A stretch of 64,000 bases of DNA from Rhizobium sp. R635 (GTDB taxonomy: Bacteria > Pseudomonadota > Alphaproteobacteria > Rhizobiales > Rhizobiaceae): the NCBI RefSeq assembly GCF_002211285.1, contig NZ_LOKX01000034.1, positions 62,001 through 126,000 of the forward strand, given 5' to 3'. Under the pieces are notes generated by a model. The model was not told the origin of the DNA. It did no database searches and saw nothing but the letters and a program-made list of their open reading frames with translations. Positions 34,184-43,254 of this stretch are shown here, piece after piece; position 1 is the first letter of the stretch, and every line of letters starts with the position of its first letter. The position numbers and the translations under genes are program-made.

Positions 34184-36043
34184 TTAAAAACCAGCCCTCA
34201 ACAGGCCCTCCCGATAAAGCTCTTTTTGCCACTGTTCCTTGAAGGGAACGATGGCGAGCCACTTCTCGACGTCGAACACCGGGTTGATGCTTTCGGCGCG
34301 CTGCCGATGGAATAGCGCCCGCTTTCGATCGCCGATCATTGCGCAACTGGCCGCCGCGATGCGGTGGGCCGGCGCCTTGTCTTTCATCGCCTCGACATAG
34401 GCGATGGCCTGCTCGTATTGCTCCAGGAAGAAGCTCGCTCCTGCCGCACACCAGAGATAGGCGTCGGGTGCGATCGGATTGAGCGAAATCGCTCTCGTGA
34501 TCTTGTCGAGCGCATCGCCGGGGCGCGATGCATGCACGAGCGTGTCGGCATGGCTGTAGATGACATCGGCGAAATGCGGGCTGAGTTCTTCCGCCAGATC
34601 CAATGCCGCGACGCTCGCATCGACATCGCCGAGATAGAGTTTGGTGACGCCGAGCTCGCGATGCCCCGCCGCCGATGACGGATCCCGCTCGATGGCGCGA
34701 AGCGCATGCTGCTCGGCCAGATGCAGCAACTCATCGTTGCCCTGCGCCGTCACCAGCCATTCGCTGGTGAAGGTTCTCGCCAGCCCGGTGAAGGACGGCG
34801 AAAAATCCGGCTTGTGCGACAGCGATTGTTTGAACGCCTTCCTTGCCCGCCGGATATGCGGCAAGGTCAGCTTGCTCATCAGGCTCGAGCCGACGAGATA
34901 GGAATGATAGGCTTGCGGGTTGGCTTCGAAACGGAGCCGCTCCTCCTCGTTTTCTGCCAGTTCGCTCGCCACCGACAAGGTCAGCTGCTGCGCGATCAGC
35001 CGTCTCTGCCGCGGCAGCGTATTGGGCGTCATCGCAAAGCGGTTGGCCCAGATGATCTCGTCCGTCGGGAAGTAGATCAGTTGGGCGAACAATCCCTCTT
35101 CGGAGAACCGTGTATCCAGGAGATAGGTAATCGAATGCCGGGCGACGACGGCCGCCTTCTCGGAGTCGCGGCGGATCTGTCCTGCCGTATGCGGCGCGAC
35201 GATGGAAACGTTCCGCAGCGCGCAGAGTTCGATCGTGACGTCTTCGATGAGCGCGTTCGCCAGAGCAAGCCCGGCATCGGCATGTTTCGATGTCGGGGGA
35301 AGCAGCACAAGGCGAGGCAGGATCAGGGGCAGCGCCGATATGCGCCCAGTATCGCCGGACGTATCGCCGGGCGCCTCGCCGCCGGGCTCGGAACGCTTCA
35401 CCTCTACTCTTGCGGTGGCCTCGCCGTTGCGAAGCCGCTCGCTGACCGACGACCCGCCCGACAGCTGGTGCAGCAATGCCCTGACCTGCTCGTCATTCGG
35501 GTCGCGTTCGAGGATCTGCAGGGCGGCGCTGGAAATGATGCGCGCGTCCCCGGGATTGTGCATATCCGGCAGCGCATCCAGCAAAGCCTGCCGCAATTGC
35601 AGCGCCTGGATGTCCCGCTGCGCCCTGATCCAGGCATCGATCGGCTTGGTCGCCGGCTTGATGTTTCCAATGAAGCCGCGCTGGGTCAGTTCGGCGATCG
35701 CGTTCAGCCTCTCAAGAGGCACACCACCGGCGCGGAAGATATCGAGGTCGCTGGAAACCGCCTGCGTATTGAGACGAACGGTGGCGGCCGTGAAATCGAA
35801 GGCTATCTCGGCGCGGCCGCCATCTGTCTCGCGAATGCGCGAAAGCAGTTTGCGCAAGTTGAGCCGCGCCTGCTCGGGCTCGACATCGTTCCACAGGAAC
35901 TGGGCCAGTTCATAACGGCTGAGTTCGCGGCTCGGGCCGGTATAGAGATGGGCCATCATCAACAGGCCCTTGATCGGATAGCGAACCGGATCGCCATTCG
36001 TCTCGATCAACCGCAGATCGCCAAATGTCTGCAGGTGAAGCAC
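34184..36043 (-). CDS. BTAD/TPR transcriptional regulator of the YcaO-TfuA locus
   Basis: 619 aa. Residues 1-95 look like a SARP/OmpR-type winged-helix start (LQTFGDLRLIETNGDPVRYP, then ELSRYELAQFLWNDVEPEQA), and 100-200 like a bacterial transcriptional activation (BTAD) region. Residues 240-360 resemble the TolB-like segment found in adenylate-cyclase/TPR regulators (ALANALIEDVTIELCALRNV). Residues 370-600 are TPR-like helices (SFTGLARTF, HADTLVHASRPGDALDKI). Such proteins activate adjacent biosynthetic genes. It lies just upstream of the precursor (20 bp) and 9 bp downstream of the XRE gene. Confidence 0.78.
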   Translation of the reverse strand: MLHLQTFGDLRLIETNGDPVRYPIKGLLMMAHLYTGPSRELSRYELAQFLWNDVEPEQARLNLRKLLSRIRETDGGRAEIAFDFTAATVRLNTQAVSSDLDIFRAGGVPLERLNAIAELTQRGFIGNIKPATKPIDAWIRAQRDIQALQLRQALLDALPDMHNPGDARIISSAALQILERDPNDEQVRALLHQLSGGSSVSERLRNGEATARVEVKRSEPGGEAPGDTSGDTGRISALPLILPRLVLLPPTSKHADAGLALANALIEDVTIELCALRNVSIVAPHTAGQIRRDSEKAAVVARHSITYLLDTRFSEEGLFAQLIYFPTDEIIWANRFAMTPNTLPRQRRLIAQQLTLSVASELAENEEERLRFEANPQAYHSYLVGSSLMSKLTLPHIRRARKAFKQSLSHKPDFSPSFTGLARTFTSEWLVTAQGNDELLHLAEQHALRAIERDPSSAAGHRELGVTKLYLGDVDASVAALDLAEELSPHFADVIYSHADTLVHASRPGDALDKITRAISLNPIAPDAYLWCAAGASFFLEQYEQAIAYVEAMKDKAPAHRIAAASCAMIGDRKRALFHRQRAESINPVFDVEKWLAIVPFKEQWQKELYREGLLRAGF

Positions 36044-36052
36044 GATCCATCC

Positions 36053-36478
36053 TCAGCCGTTCACAACCGGATCCTGCAATTCACCGTCGATGTCGGACAA
36101 TCCCGCCACCGCCAGGCTTTTGGCCAGCGCCACCAGCTTTTGCCGGATGTTCGGGTCCTCGATCGCGATGAAAGCCTTGTTGAGCGCCAGGCCCTCCTTG
36201 GAGGACAAGAACTTGTTCAACTCGCTCGTTTCGCCTTCGATCGGCCCGGAGCCGCTGTTCTCGAAGAAGAAGCCGATCGGCACGCGAAGGATCTCGGATA
36301 TGCGCTGCAATCGGCTGGCGCCTATCCGGTTCGTTCCCTTTTCATATTTCTGGATCTGCTGGAAGGTAATACCGAGAAGTTCGGCCAGACCGTGCTGGGT
36401 CATCCCGAGCGTCTTTCGCCGAACGCGCACGCGGTTGCCAACATAGACGTCGATTGAATTCGGCGATTTAGCCTTCAT
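36053..36478 (-). CDS. XRE-family transcriptional regulator
   Basis: 141 aa. Residues 12-68 form a Cro/CI-type helix-turn-helix (VGNRVRVRRKTLGMTQHGLAELLGITFQQIQKYEKGTNR). The remainder (FFFENSGSGP, EGLALNKAFIAIEDPNIRQK) is typical of rhizobial XRE regulators of about 140 residues. First gene of the YcaO-TfuA unit; a repeat-rich operator-like site overlaps its ribosome-binding region, suggesting autoregulation. Confidence 0.87.
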   Translation of the reverse strand: MKAKSPNSIDVYVGNRVRVRRKTLGMTQHGLAELLGITFQQIQKYEKGTNRIGASRLQRISEILRVPIGFFFENSGSGPIEGETSELNKFLSSKEGLALNKAFIAIEDPNIRQKLVALAKSLAVAGLSDIDGELQDPVVNG

Positions 36479-36484
36479 GTGAAC

Positions 36485-36529
36485 AACTCTCCCGCTGTAT
36501 CAGCACGCCCCGCTGTATAATGGAGAGTT
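36485..36529. promoter_or_regulatory. operator-like site upstream of the XRE gene
   Basis: AACTCTCC (36485-36492) is inverted at GGAGAGTT (36522-36529), enclosing a direct repeat CCCGCTGTAT (36491-36500 and 36509-36518) spaced 18 bp, nearly two helical turns. It lies immediately upstream of the XRE start at 36478, the expected place for self-repression. Confidence 0.4.
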
Positions 36530-36633
36530 TAAGCGATAATGCAACTAAAAGTAAATATTTTAGTAAGGAATTTTTTCACCGCTCAACACAGTAAAAAACA
36601 ACCTGTGGATTATTACAGTGGAGGTCACTTCAG

Positions 36634-36731
36634 CCCGAAGCATGCCGGGCGAAATGCGCACCGGTTTTGCGCCGAAGACCTGCGCAAAACCAAAGACTAA
36701 AGCGTAACAGGCGAAGATCGCGACAGGCTTC
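36634..36731. repeat. dispersed palindromic repeat, diverged copy B
   Basis: Diverged relative of copy A: it keeps CACCGGTTTTGCG, then an AAACCAAAGACTAAAGCG stretch in the same order. The rest of 36530-36793 is AT-rich with no gene. Confidence 0.5.
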
Positions 36732-36793
36732 AGGCGCCAGATGCACTGGCACCCCTCGCAGCGACGCCGCGCTGCGCGTAATCGGATGCCGAC

Positions 36794-37426
36794 CTAAACA
36801 GGCCTTTGGGCGATAGCGATCATCGACTTGGCGAAGGCGGGAATCCTGCCGACATATTCGAAACGGATATTGTCGAAGCCGCTGTCCATCAGCAGCGTGC
36901 TCAAGGTGCTTTTCGACCAGAACTTGATATGTCCGTGATCCTTCAACGGCATGAAGTGATCGTCCATTTTCCCCACCGCAGCCAAAGCGAGATTCTTCAG
37001 GTAGCCGTGATAGGGCGTCGACATCACGGCGATACCGCCCGGCTTGACGAGATCGTACATGGTCGAGGTGAATGCCTTTGGATCGTAGACATGCTCGACG
37101 ACCTCGAGACTGATGACGGCATTGAATTTGCCGTATTCGCTGGAAAGATCGTCATAGGCCGAGCCGACATTCAGCGGCAGCTGGGGATAGTTGATATTGG
37201 CCTTGGTGATGCCGTCGTTGGAAGGATCGACGCCGACGACATCATACCCTTTTTCCGAAAGAGCCGCCGCCGCCCCGCCGGTCCCGCATCCCAAATCAAA
37301 AACGTCATTTTCCAGAGTACCGTCGAAATGGGTCTCCAACACATCCAGCACCGTCGGCAAAATGTAGGAGTGCGCGGTCGTCGGTTTGGCGTGAACGTAG
37401 GTGGTTGCGTCTAACTCGATAGACAA
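36794..37426 (-). CDS. SAM-dependent class I methyltransferase
   Basis: 210 aa from a TTG at 37426 with AGGAGAGG 6 bp upstream, preferred over an in-frame start at 37513 that adds an unnatural Cys/Arg-rich N-terminus. AdoMet motif DVFDLGCGTGGAAAALSEKG near residue 45, acidic motif VVGVDPS, and post-motifs FNAVISLEVVEHVYDP and GGIAVMSTPYHGYLKNL. UbiG-like fold; the substrate may be a sugar or lipid, given that polysaccharide genes follow. Isolated transcription unit. Confidence 0.85.
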   Translation of the reverse strand: MSIELDATTYVHAKPTTAHSYILPTVLDVLETHFDGTLENDVFDLGCGTGGAAAALSEKGYDVVGVDPSNDGITKANINYPQLPLNVGSAYDDLSSEYGKFNAVISLEVVEHVYDPKAFTSTMYDLVKPGGIAVMSTPYHGYLKNLALAAVGKMDDHFMPLKDHGHIKFWSKSTLSTLLMDSGFDNIRFEYVGRIPAFAKSMIAIAQRPV

Positions 37427-37970
37427 TATGCCTCTCCTTTCTGCTCTGCGATTGCACCGGACCCTATAGAAAAATACGTCGAAAATTTGATGAAAATCGA
37501 TAAAACCGCCCAAGCGACAAAGAAATCAAAATATAATCTATAGTTACGTCGCGAAAAAACAAACCTATTACGCGAAACTGGAGTTTTAATGGAATTTAGA
37601 ACGGTATCTGTGATACGCTATTCATCTAAAATCGGGAGATAACCTTTATATATCTGAAACAAATACAATAATATTCGGGTGAAATCTATGGGAGCGACAA
37701 TCAAAACCATCCCAATGGCTGACTGCTCGCCGCCAGGAAGTTCGGGGTATCCTCTATCTCCCGTTGCAATTGTCGGCAGCGGTATTGAAGATTCTTGATT
37801 GAAATGGTGCTGAAGCCTCGCCACGGCAATCTGTAGCGCGCCCTGCCCGATCGCGAGGGGAAAAGATGCCCAATTGCCGACACGAAACCAAAGATATTTA
37901 ACGGATAACTGTATACTGCTGGATTTAGACAGCCGATCGAAACCCTTCTCGCGTACCGGAGAAGACAAGC
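37427..37970. other. 544-bp AT-rich spacer
   Basis: No supported gene. An open minus frame at 37618-37992 has a poor composition and no ribosome site. The AT-rich character at 37480-37680 suits a promoter region for the flanking divergent genes. Confidence 0.45.
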
Positions 37971-38855
37971 TTGCCCGATACATCGCCCGCATATGCGAAA
38001 CAGCCGGTGAAAAAACCGCGGCTTCCCGTGGTTTTCTGGCTGCTGCTGGCGATTTCCCTCTCGCTGGTCATGGGAACGGTACTTCTTTCCAACGACATGA
38101 AACACCTGAAGGAGGCCGGACATTACTTCGGCTTCGATCTCTTTCCGGAAGAGGTGAAGCCGCCTCCCCCCAAGCCCTTTCCCCGCCCGGCGCCGCCGGC
38201 CGCCTTCAAGCTTCCGCTGCACGCGATCGAAGCGCCGATGGTGCAGACCGCATCGGCCTTTCTGCGCACATGGCGGATCTCCGGGCCGGCAATGTGCGCG
38301 GCGTTGCGCGATGCGGGCATTCAAACCAGCGATTGGGCGGCGGCAAGCTTCAACGCCGATACCTACGAATGCTTTTTCGAGCACAGCGGCAAGCGGGAGA
38401 AGGATCAGCTTGCCAATTCCACCTTCGTCATCGTCCGCGGCGATGCCAGCGGCACGATCAACAACATGCGCGTGAAGATCATCAATCCTCAGACCGATCA
38501 GAACGGTCAGCTCGATCCCGCCATCCTGCGGATTTTCGAAATCATGCTGCGTCAGCCGCAATGGCTCGATTTCCACGAAACGCTGAACGCGATCAAGAAT
38601 CTGAGGGACGTCAAGGAAGACGGTTTCGGCGCCAATATCAGCTTCACCCGCGAAGTGCTGAATGAAGGGCGCTACAATTTCACCCTCTCGCTGGATCCGA
38701 CCTCGCCCCCGCAGAAAAGAACGAGAAATTACTTCTCCGAGAGAATATGGCTTCCCTCGCCGGACCCCAAAGGCGAGACCGCCGAAGCCCAATCGGAACC
38801 GACGGCCGAGCCTCCCGGCGCGGCAGAGGCGAAAAACCCGGAACCGAGGCCATAG
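37971..38855 (+). CDS. membrane-anchored protein of unknown function (DUF6030-like)
   Basis: 294 aa. One N-terminal membrane segment (VVFWLLLAISLSLVMGTVLL, about 20-40), a Pro-rich linker (VKPPPPKPFPRPAPP), then a soluble domain (about 75-260) with paired Cys (MCAALRD, YECFFEH), probably periplasmic. The C-terminal 30 residues are acidic and Pro/Ala-rich. It resembles a rhizobial family I recall as DUF6030; recognition is tentative. The position at the edge of the polysaccharide cluster suggests an envelope role. Confidence 0.6.
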   Translation: MPDTSPAYAKQPVKKPRLPVVFWLLLAISLSLVMGTVLLSNDMKHLKEAGHYFGFDLFPEEVKPPPPKPFPRPAPPAAFKLPLHAIEAPMVQTASAFLRTWRISGPAMCAALRDAGIQTSDWAAASFNADTYECFFEHSGKREKDQLANSTFVIVRGDASGTINNMRVKIINPQTDQNGQLDPAILRIFEIMLRQPQWLDFHETLNAIKNLRDVKEDGFGANISFTREVLNEGRYNFTLSLDPTSPPQKRTRNYFSERIWLPSPDPKGETAEAQSEPTAEPPGAAEAKNPEPRP

Positions 38856-38864
38856 TCCTGGCGA

Positions 38865-39239
38865 TCAGGCCATGCGGCTCGCATCGTTGTGATGCCTGGC
38901 GAGGATCTTATAAAGCTCCGTCAAACTGTCGGGATCCGGCCGCTCGGTGGCGTCGCCACCCGCCAGGCGCCAGACACGCTCGACATTGAGGTCCTGCGTG
39001 ACCTGCGCAAGATCGTCGTTCAGCGAGCGAATGACGGCAGCCGATCGCTGCAACCGCCGCGAGGCTCTGACGAGCGCGACGAGCAGGACGAGAATGATGC
39101 CGGCGACGCCGAAAACGAGGCCCGCGAACTGGCGATCGTCGAGATGGGATAAGTCGTTTCGGGCAATCGCCATAAAAAAAGCGGCATTTTGAAATGCGAT
39201 ATGAAAATAGCTCATGAGATAGCTGAACCAAACTTCCAT
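38865..39239 (-). CDS. small single-pass membrane protein, unknown
   Basis: 124 aa from the ATG at 39239 (AGGGAG ribosome site, 8 bp). A hydrophobic N-terminal stretch and a strong membrane helix (FAGLVFGVAGIILVLLVALV, about 39-58) are followed by a helical, possibly coiled segment (LQRSAAVIRSLNDDLAQVTQ). It could start at the internal ATG at 39173. Convergent with the previous gene. Not recognised. Confidence 0.55.
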   Translation of the reverse strand: MEVWFSYLMSYFHIAFQNAAFFMAIARNDLSHLDDRQFAGLVFGVAGIILVLLVALVRASRRLQRSAAVIRSLNDDLAQVTQDLNVERVWRLAGGDATERPDPDSLTELYKILARHHNDASRMA

Positions 39240-39441
39240 TACGAGCTCCCTACGCAGCGGTTTATATCTTGGAATATATTGAAAAGTCTAGAAAATACTG
39301 CCTTTGCCGCTCACGGCGGAAGTATATTTGAAGTTGCATTATTCCATTGATTTGAACTCGAACCGCGGATGGATCGGCGCCGGCGAACCGGCCCCTCGCA
39401 CGCCACCGCAGACGTGAAAACAGCAAACAGTGAGAGAAAGA

Positions 39442-40515
39442 ATGAATAGAAGACGTTTCCTCGCCTCCGTTCCGCTCGCCCTGTTGTATGCTCGCGCGGG
39501 CCAGGCGCTGGCGCAGATGGCGCCGCCTGCCGGGCTGCGCGCCCTTGCCGACGGGAAATCCTTCCGATTCGGCTCGGCGATCGATGCCGGGGATATCAAC
39601 GATCCGGTCGCGTCGCAGATCTACATCGCCAACGTCAATTCGATCACGCCGCGAAACGAGCTGAAGTGGAATGCGACGGAAAAGCGGCCCGGAGTTTTTT
39701 CCTTCGGCCCCGCCGACCGGATCGTCGCCTTTGCACGCAAAAACAATATGCGGGTTTATGGACACACGCTGATCTGGTATCGCGTCCCGGACTGGGTGTC
39801 CGCCATCACCGATGCGCAGACGATTCGGACGGCGATGAACCGTCACATAAAACAGGTTGTCACTCGCTATAAGAGGTCGATCGATGCTTGGGATGTGGTG
39901 AACGAGCCGTTGGAATATGATGCGCCGGATCTGCGGGATTGTGTTTTCCGACGCCTTCTTGGCGACGACTACATTCGTATGAGCTTCGACATGGCGCACG
40001 AGGCCAATCCCGGCGCGACGCTGGTGCTCAACGAAACGCATCTGGAGAAAAAATCCGACGTGTTCGAACAGAAGCGCACGCGCGTTTTGAAGATCGTCGA
40101 GGATCTGGTCGCAAAGAAGACGCCGATCGGCGCCGTCGGGCTGCAATCGCATTTCCGCCCCGGCCTCGACCGGATCGATCCGGAAGGAATGGGCCGTTTC
40201 TGCGCGGCGCTGAAGGATATGGGTGTCGGCGTTTTCATCACCGAACTCGATGCGTCCTGCCACTTCCTGAAACGCGACAAAGGCTTCACGCCGGCCTCCT
40301 ATGCCGAGGTTTTCGGCGACGTCATCACCGTCGCCGCCGAGCGCGGTGACTTGAAAGGTGCCACCGTTTGGGGCATGTCGGAGAAATATGGCGAGCTTGA
40401 CGAGAAGGACACCGATCCCGGCGCGGCATGCACGAAGCGCGTAAATCTTTACGACGAAAACAACGATCCGAGAAGTTCGGTTGATGGCATCAAGCGGGCA
40501 ATAGAGGCAATGTGA
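39442..40515 (+). CDS. GH10 endo-beta-1,4-xylanase-type glycosidase
   Basis: 357 aa from the ATG at 39442 (GAGAGAAAG upstream). Tat-like signal MNRRRFLASVPLALLYARAG. Glycoside hydrolase family 10 core: ITPRNELKWNATEKRPGVF, VYGHTLIWYRVPDW, acid/base Glu in DAWDVVNEPLEY near residue 155, and nucleophile Glu in VFITELDASC near 265. It cleaves beta-1,4 xylan-like or related glycans outside the cytoplasm. First gene of a long plus-strand polysaccharide block, so it may trim the cluster's own polymer rather than plant xylan (inference). Confidence 0.88.
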   Translation: MNRRRFLASVPLALLYARAGQALAQMAPPAGLRALADGKSFRFGSAIDAGDINDPVASQIYIANVNSITPRNELKWNATEKRPGVFSFGPADRIVAFARKNNMRVYGHTLIWYRVPDWVSAITDAQTIRTAMNRHIKQVVTRYKRSIDAWDVVNEPLEYDAPDLRDCVFRRLLGDDYIRMSFDMAHEANPGATLVLNETHLEKKSDVFEQKRTRVLKIVEDLVAKKTPIGAVGLQSHFRPGLDRIDPEGMGRFCAALKDMGVGVFITELDASCHFLKRDKGFTPASYAEVFGDVITVAAERGDLKGATVWGMSEKYGELDEKDTDPGAACTKRVNLYDENNDPRSSVDGIKRAIEAM

Positions 40516-40546
40516 TCGCCAAGAAAGCGGAGACGCGAACAGATTC

Positions 40547-41698
40547 ATGAGAAAAGCCGTTATTTATGTGGAAAAATTTTTGCCTGCCAGCCAGGCATTT
40601 GTTCTGAACCAGGCGGTGGCATTTCGTTCGTTCGAAGCTGAAATTCTTGCCGGTTCGCGAATCTCTTCCGCCCATACGAAAAAATCCACTGTCCCGGTTC
40701 ATGACATCCGCCGGTCTCCGGTCGCGCGGGCCGGCGAACTGCTTCTGAAAATCCCGCAGATCGGCCTGCCCTTCCTGTTTCCCGCGATTGGCAACGCCGA
40801 TCTCGTCCATGCCCATTTCGGCAAGAACGGCTATGTCATCGGTCCGCTCGCGCGCGCCGCCGGCAAGCCGCTGGTCACGACCTTCCACGGCTTCGACGCC
40901 ACCTATCGCGGCGATCCGAAAAAGCCGGGCGGCTTCAATCAAGTGCGTTTCTTCGCGAAGGGCCGCAGCGAAATGGCCGGCTGGAACAGCTGGAATATAG
41001 CCGTTTCCGACTTCATCCGCGACCGGCTGCTGGCGCTCGGCTTCCGCGCCGACCGCGTCTATCGCCATCATATCGGCATCGATCTCGATCTCTTCAAAAT
41101 GGAGCCTCGTCCCCGAAAAAAGGGATTGGTGGTTTCCATCGCCCGTTTCGTCGACTATAAGGGCCACCGCTTCATGATCGACGCGCTTTCACGCGTGGCG
41201 GCCGCAGGCACCCCGGTTGAATTCGTCATGGTCGGACAGGGACCATTGAAGGAGGAAATCGAGGCCTTGGCGCGCCGTTCCTTGCCAAGCGTCACGATCC
41301 ATGAAAATCTGTCTCAGACTGAGATCAGAGATCTGCTCGCCAGTGCGGAACTCTATCTTCATGGCAGCGTGACCCTCGACAATGGTCACGCGGAAGCATT
41401 CGGCCTCGCCAATCTGGAAGCCGAAGCCGTCGGTACTCCGGTTGTCGCATTTCGCTCGGGAGGCGTGGGCGAAGCGATCGAAGAGGGGAAAACTGGTTAT
41501 CTCGTGGAGGAGCGGGATGTCGCGGGCATGGCGGAAGCGGTTGGAAAGCTGCTCAACGACCAGGCCCTGTGGACAGCCTTCAGCGCGCGGGCACCGCTTC
41601 TGGTGGCCGAGCGTTTCGACATACGTCGTCAAACGGGGATGCTAGAGGACTATTACAGTTCCGTTCTAGACGAATTTGCCAGCCGGGGTCGGACTTGA
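40547..41698 (+). CDS. glycosyltransferase family 4
   Basis: 383 aa, GT-B fold. N-terminal acceptor domain (LVHAHFGKNGYVIGPLARAA, TTFHGFDATYRG) and C-terminal nucleotide-sugar domain with ISIARF-type strand VVSIARFVDYKGH and the E-x7-E motif EAFGLANLE followed by GTPVVAFRSGGVGEAIEEG. Cytoplasmic, transfers a sugar to the growing lipid-linked repeat unit. Stop codon overlaps the next start (TGATG). Confidence 0.9.
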   Translation: MRKAVIYVEKFLPASQAFVLNQAVAFRSFEAEILAGSRISSAHTKKSTVPVHDIRRSPVARAGELLLKIPQIGLPFLFPAIGNADLVHAHFGKNGYVIGPLARAAGKPLVTTFHGFDATYRGDPKKPGGFNQVRFFAKGRSEMAGWNSWNIAVSDFIRDRLLALGFRADRVYRHHIGIDLDLFKMEPRPRKKGLVVSIARFVDYKGHRFMIDALSRVAAAGTPVEFVMVGQGPLKEEIEALARRSLPSVTIHENLSQTEIRDLLASAELYLHGSVTLDNGHAEAFGLANLEAEAVGTPVVAFRSGGVGEAIEEGKTGYLVEERDVAGMAEAVGKLLNDQALWTAFSARAPLLVAERFDIRRQTGMLEDYYSSVLDEFASRGRT

Positions 41699-42204
41699 TG
41701 GTGCAGACAGGAAAGAAGCCGAAGTGGGGGCTGAACGTATTTCGGCCGCTGCGGAACGGGATCGTTAAGGCCAAGTGGCTCTATTATACGAAATTCTGGG
41801 GTATGGACATCGATCCCACCGCCAGCTTTTCCTTGAGCGTGCGCTTCGACAAGACCAATCCGAAGGGATTGCACATCGGCGCCGAAACCTATGTCGCCTT
41901 TGAAGCCGCCATCCTGACCCACGACCTCACACGCGGGCTCTACCTTCACACCAGGATCGGCAAGCGCTGCTTCATCGGCGCGCGCAGCATTATCCTGCCC
42001 GGCGTCGAAATCGGCGACGAATGCGTCATCGGCTCCGGCTCGGTGGTGACCAAGAGCGTGCCCGCGCGCTCGCTCGTGGCCGGCAACCCGGCAAAGATAA
42101 TCCGCAGCGATATCAAGATCATTTCGCGTTACGGACGCATGGCCCGCGAGGACGAAACGGTCACGCAGATCGTGACGCATTTGCCGACTGGAGAAGCACG
42201 ATGA
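41698..42204 (+). CDS. left-handed beta-helix O-acetyltransferase (WcaF/NodL-like)
   Basis: 168 aa from the ATG at 41698. Hexapeptide-repeat fold: IGAETYVAFEAAILTHD, IGKRCFIGARSIILPGVEIG, DECVIGSGSVVTKSVPARSL, ending VAGNPAKIIR, which is typical of WcaF/NodL-type acyltransferases. Probably O-acetylates a sugar of the polysaccharide. Coupled to genes on both sides by overlapping stop/start codons. Confidence 0.85.
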   Translation: MVQTGKKPKWGLNVFRPLRNGIVKAKWLYYTKFWGMDIDPTASFSLSVRFDKTNPKGLHIGAETYVAFEAAILTHDLTRGLYLHTRIGKRCFIGARSIILPGVEIGDECVIGSGSVVTKSVPARSLVAGNPAKIIRSDIKIISRYGRMAREDETVTQIVTHLPTGEAR

Positions 42205-43103
42205 AGATGTTTGCCTATCGTGGGAAACACGAGAATTTCGGCGACGAGCTGAACCATTGGCTTTGGGAGCGCCTGCTACCCGGCTTCTTCGACGAGGACG
42301 AAAGCCAGCTGTTTCTCGGCATCGGCTCGATCCTCTACGACAATTTCGACCCGAAAATGCAGAAGATCGTCTTCGGCTCGGGTTATGGCGGCTACACCAA
42401 CCCGCCGAAGGTCGACGGCAACTGGACCTTCTATTTCGTGCGCGGAAAGAAGACCGCCGAAGTCCTCGGCATCGACCCGAGTTATGCCATCGGTGATTCG
42501 GGCATCCTCACGCGCAGCTGCTGGGATGCGAAAAGCGTCGAGAAGCGCTACCCCGTCTCCTTCATGCCGCATTATGAAAGCGCCATGTACGGCAGCTGGG
42601 ACAAGGTCTGCGACCTCGCCGGCATCCACTATATCGATCCCCGCTGGTCGGTGGAAAAGGTTCTGACCGAAATCAGCGCATCGCAGAAGGTCGTCTCCGA
42701 AGCGATGCATGGCTGCATCATATCGGATGCGCTGCGCGTTCCGTGGCGGGCGATCCGGCCGATCGCGCCGGGCAACCGCGCCAAGTGGTATGATTGGGCG
42801 AGCGCGCTCGATCTGGAAATCGATTTCGATCCGATCGGCCCGTCCAACCTCGTCGAGGCAGGCGCGTCGCTGGTGCGGAAAAACACATATCTGTTGAAGA
42901 ACATCACGTTCCGTCACCGCCGCATCCGGCAGCTGACCGGCAACTATGTCTTCGGCTCGACGGTCAAGACGCTGCAGCGGGTGGCTGAAAAGCCGGGACA
43001 GCTCAGCTCCGACGCGTCGATGGTAAGAGCGCACGAGAAAATGCTGGTCGAACTGGATCGGCTGAAGCAAGATTTTTCCAAGAAAGCGGCAAGCGCCCTT
43101 TGA
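42201..43103 (+). CDS. polysaccharide pyruvyl transferase (ExoV/PssM-like)
   Basis: 300 aa from the ATG at 42201, overlapping the acetyltransferase stop (ATGA). Family motifs: NFGDELNHWLWERLLP near the start, FGSGYGGYTNPP, and SEAMHGCIISDALRVPWRAI near residue 175, as in ExoV. Adds a ketal pyruvate from phosphoenolpyruvate to a sugar, giving the polymer negative charge. The C-terminal 60 residues are basic and helical. Confidence 0.86.
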   Translation: MKMFAYRGKHENFGDELNHWLWERLLPGFFDEDESQLFLGIGSILYDNFDPKMQKIVFGSGYGGYTNPPKVDGNWTFYFVRGKKTAEVLGIDPSYAIGDSGILTRSCWDAKSVEKRYPVSFMPHYESAMYGSWDKVCDLAGIHYIDPRWSVEKVLTEISASQKVVSEAMHGCIISDALRVPWRAIRPIAPGNRAKWYDWASALDLEIDFDPIGPSNLVEAGASLVRKNTYLLKNITFRHRRIRQLTGNYVFGSTVKTLQRVAEKPGQLSSDASMVRAHEKMLVELDRLKQDFSKKAASAL

Positions 43104-43254
43104 TGACGCTAACCGGGTTCCTGACGAGGCAAGAAGGCATGATGCTTTCCGACGCTACCAACACTCTCTGCTCCCGCGAGGGCAAGAATCACGCTGGTTG
43201 GGCCTGCGGCCCGCTTGAATGGTCAACATCCCGGACCTCAGGAGCCGTTCGCCC

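Noticed and set aside
37618..37992. 124-codon minus-strand frame
   Set aside because: No ribosome site, odd composition, and it overlaps the start of the real plus-strand gene.
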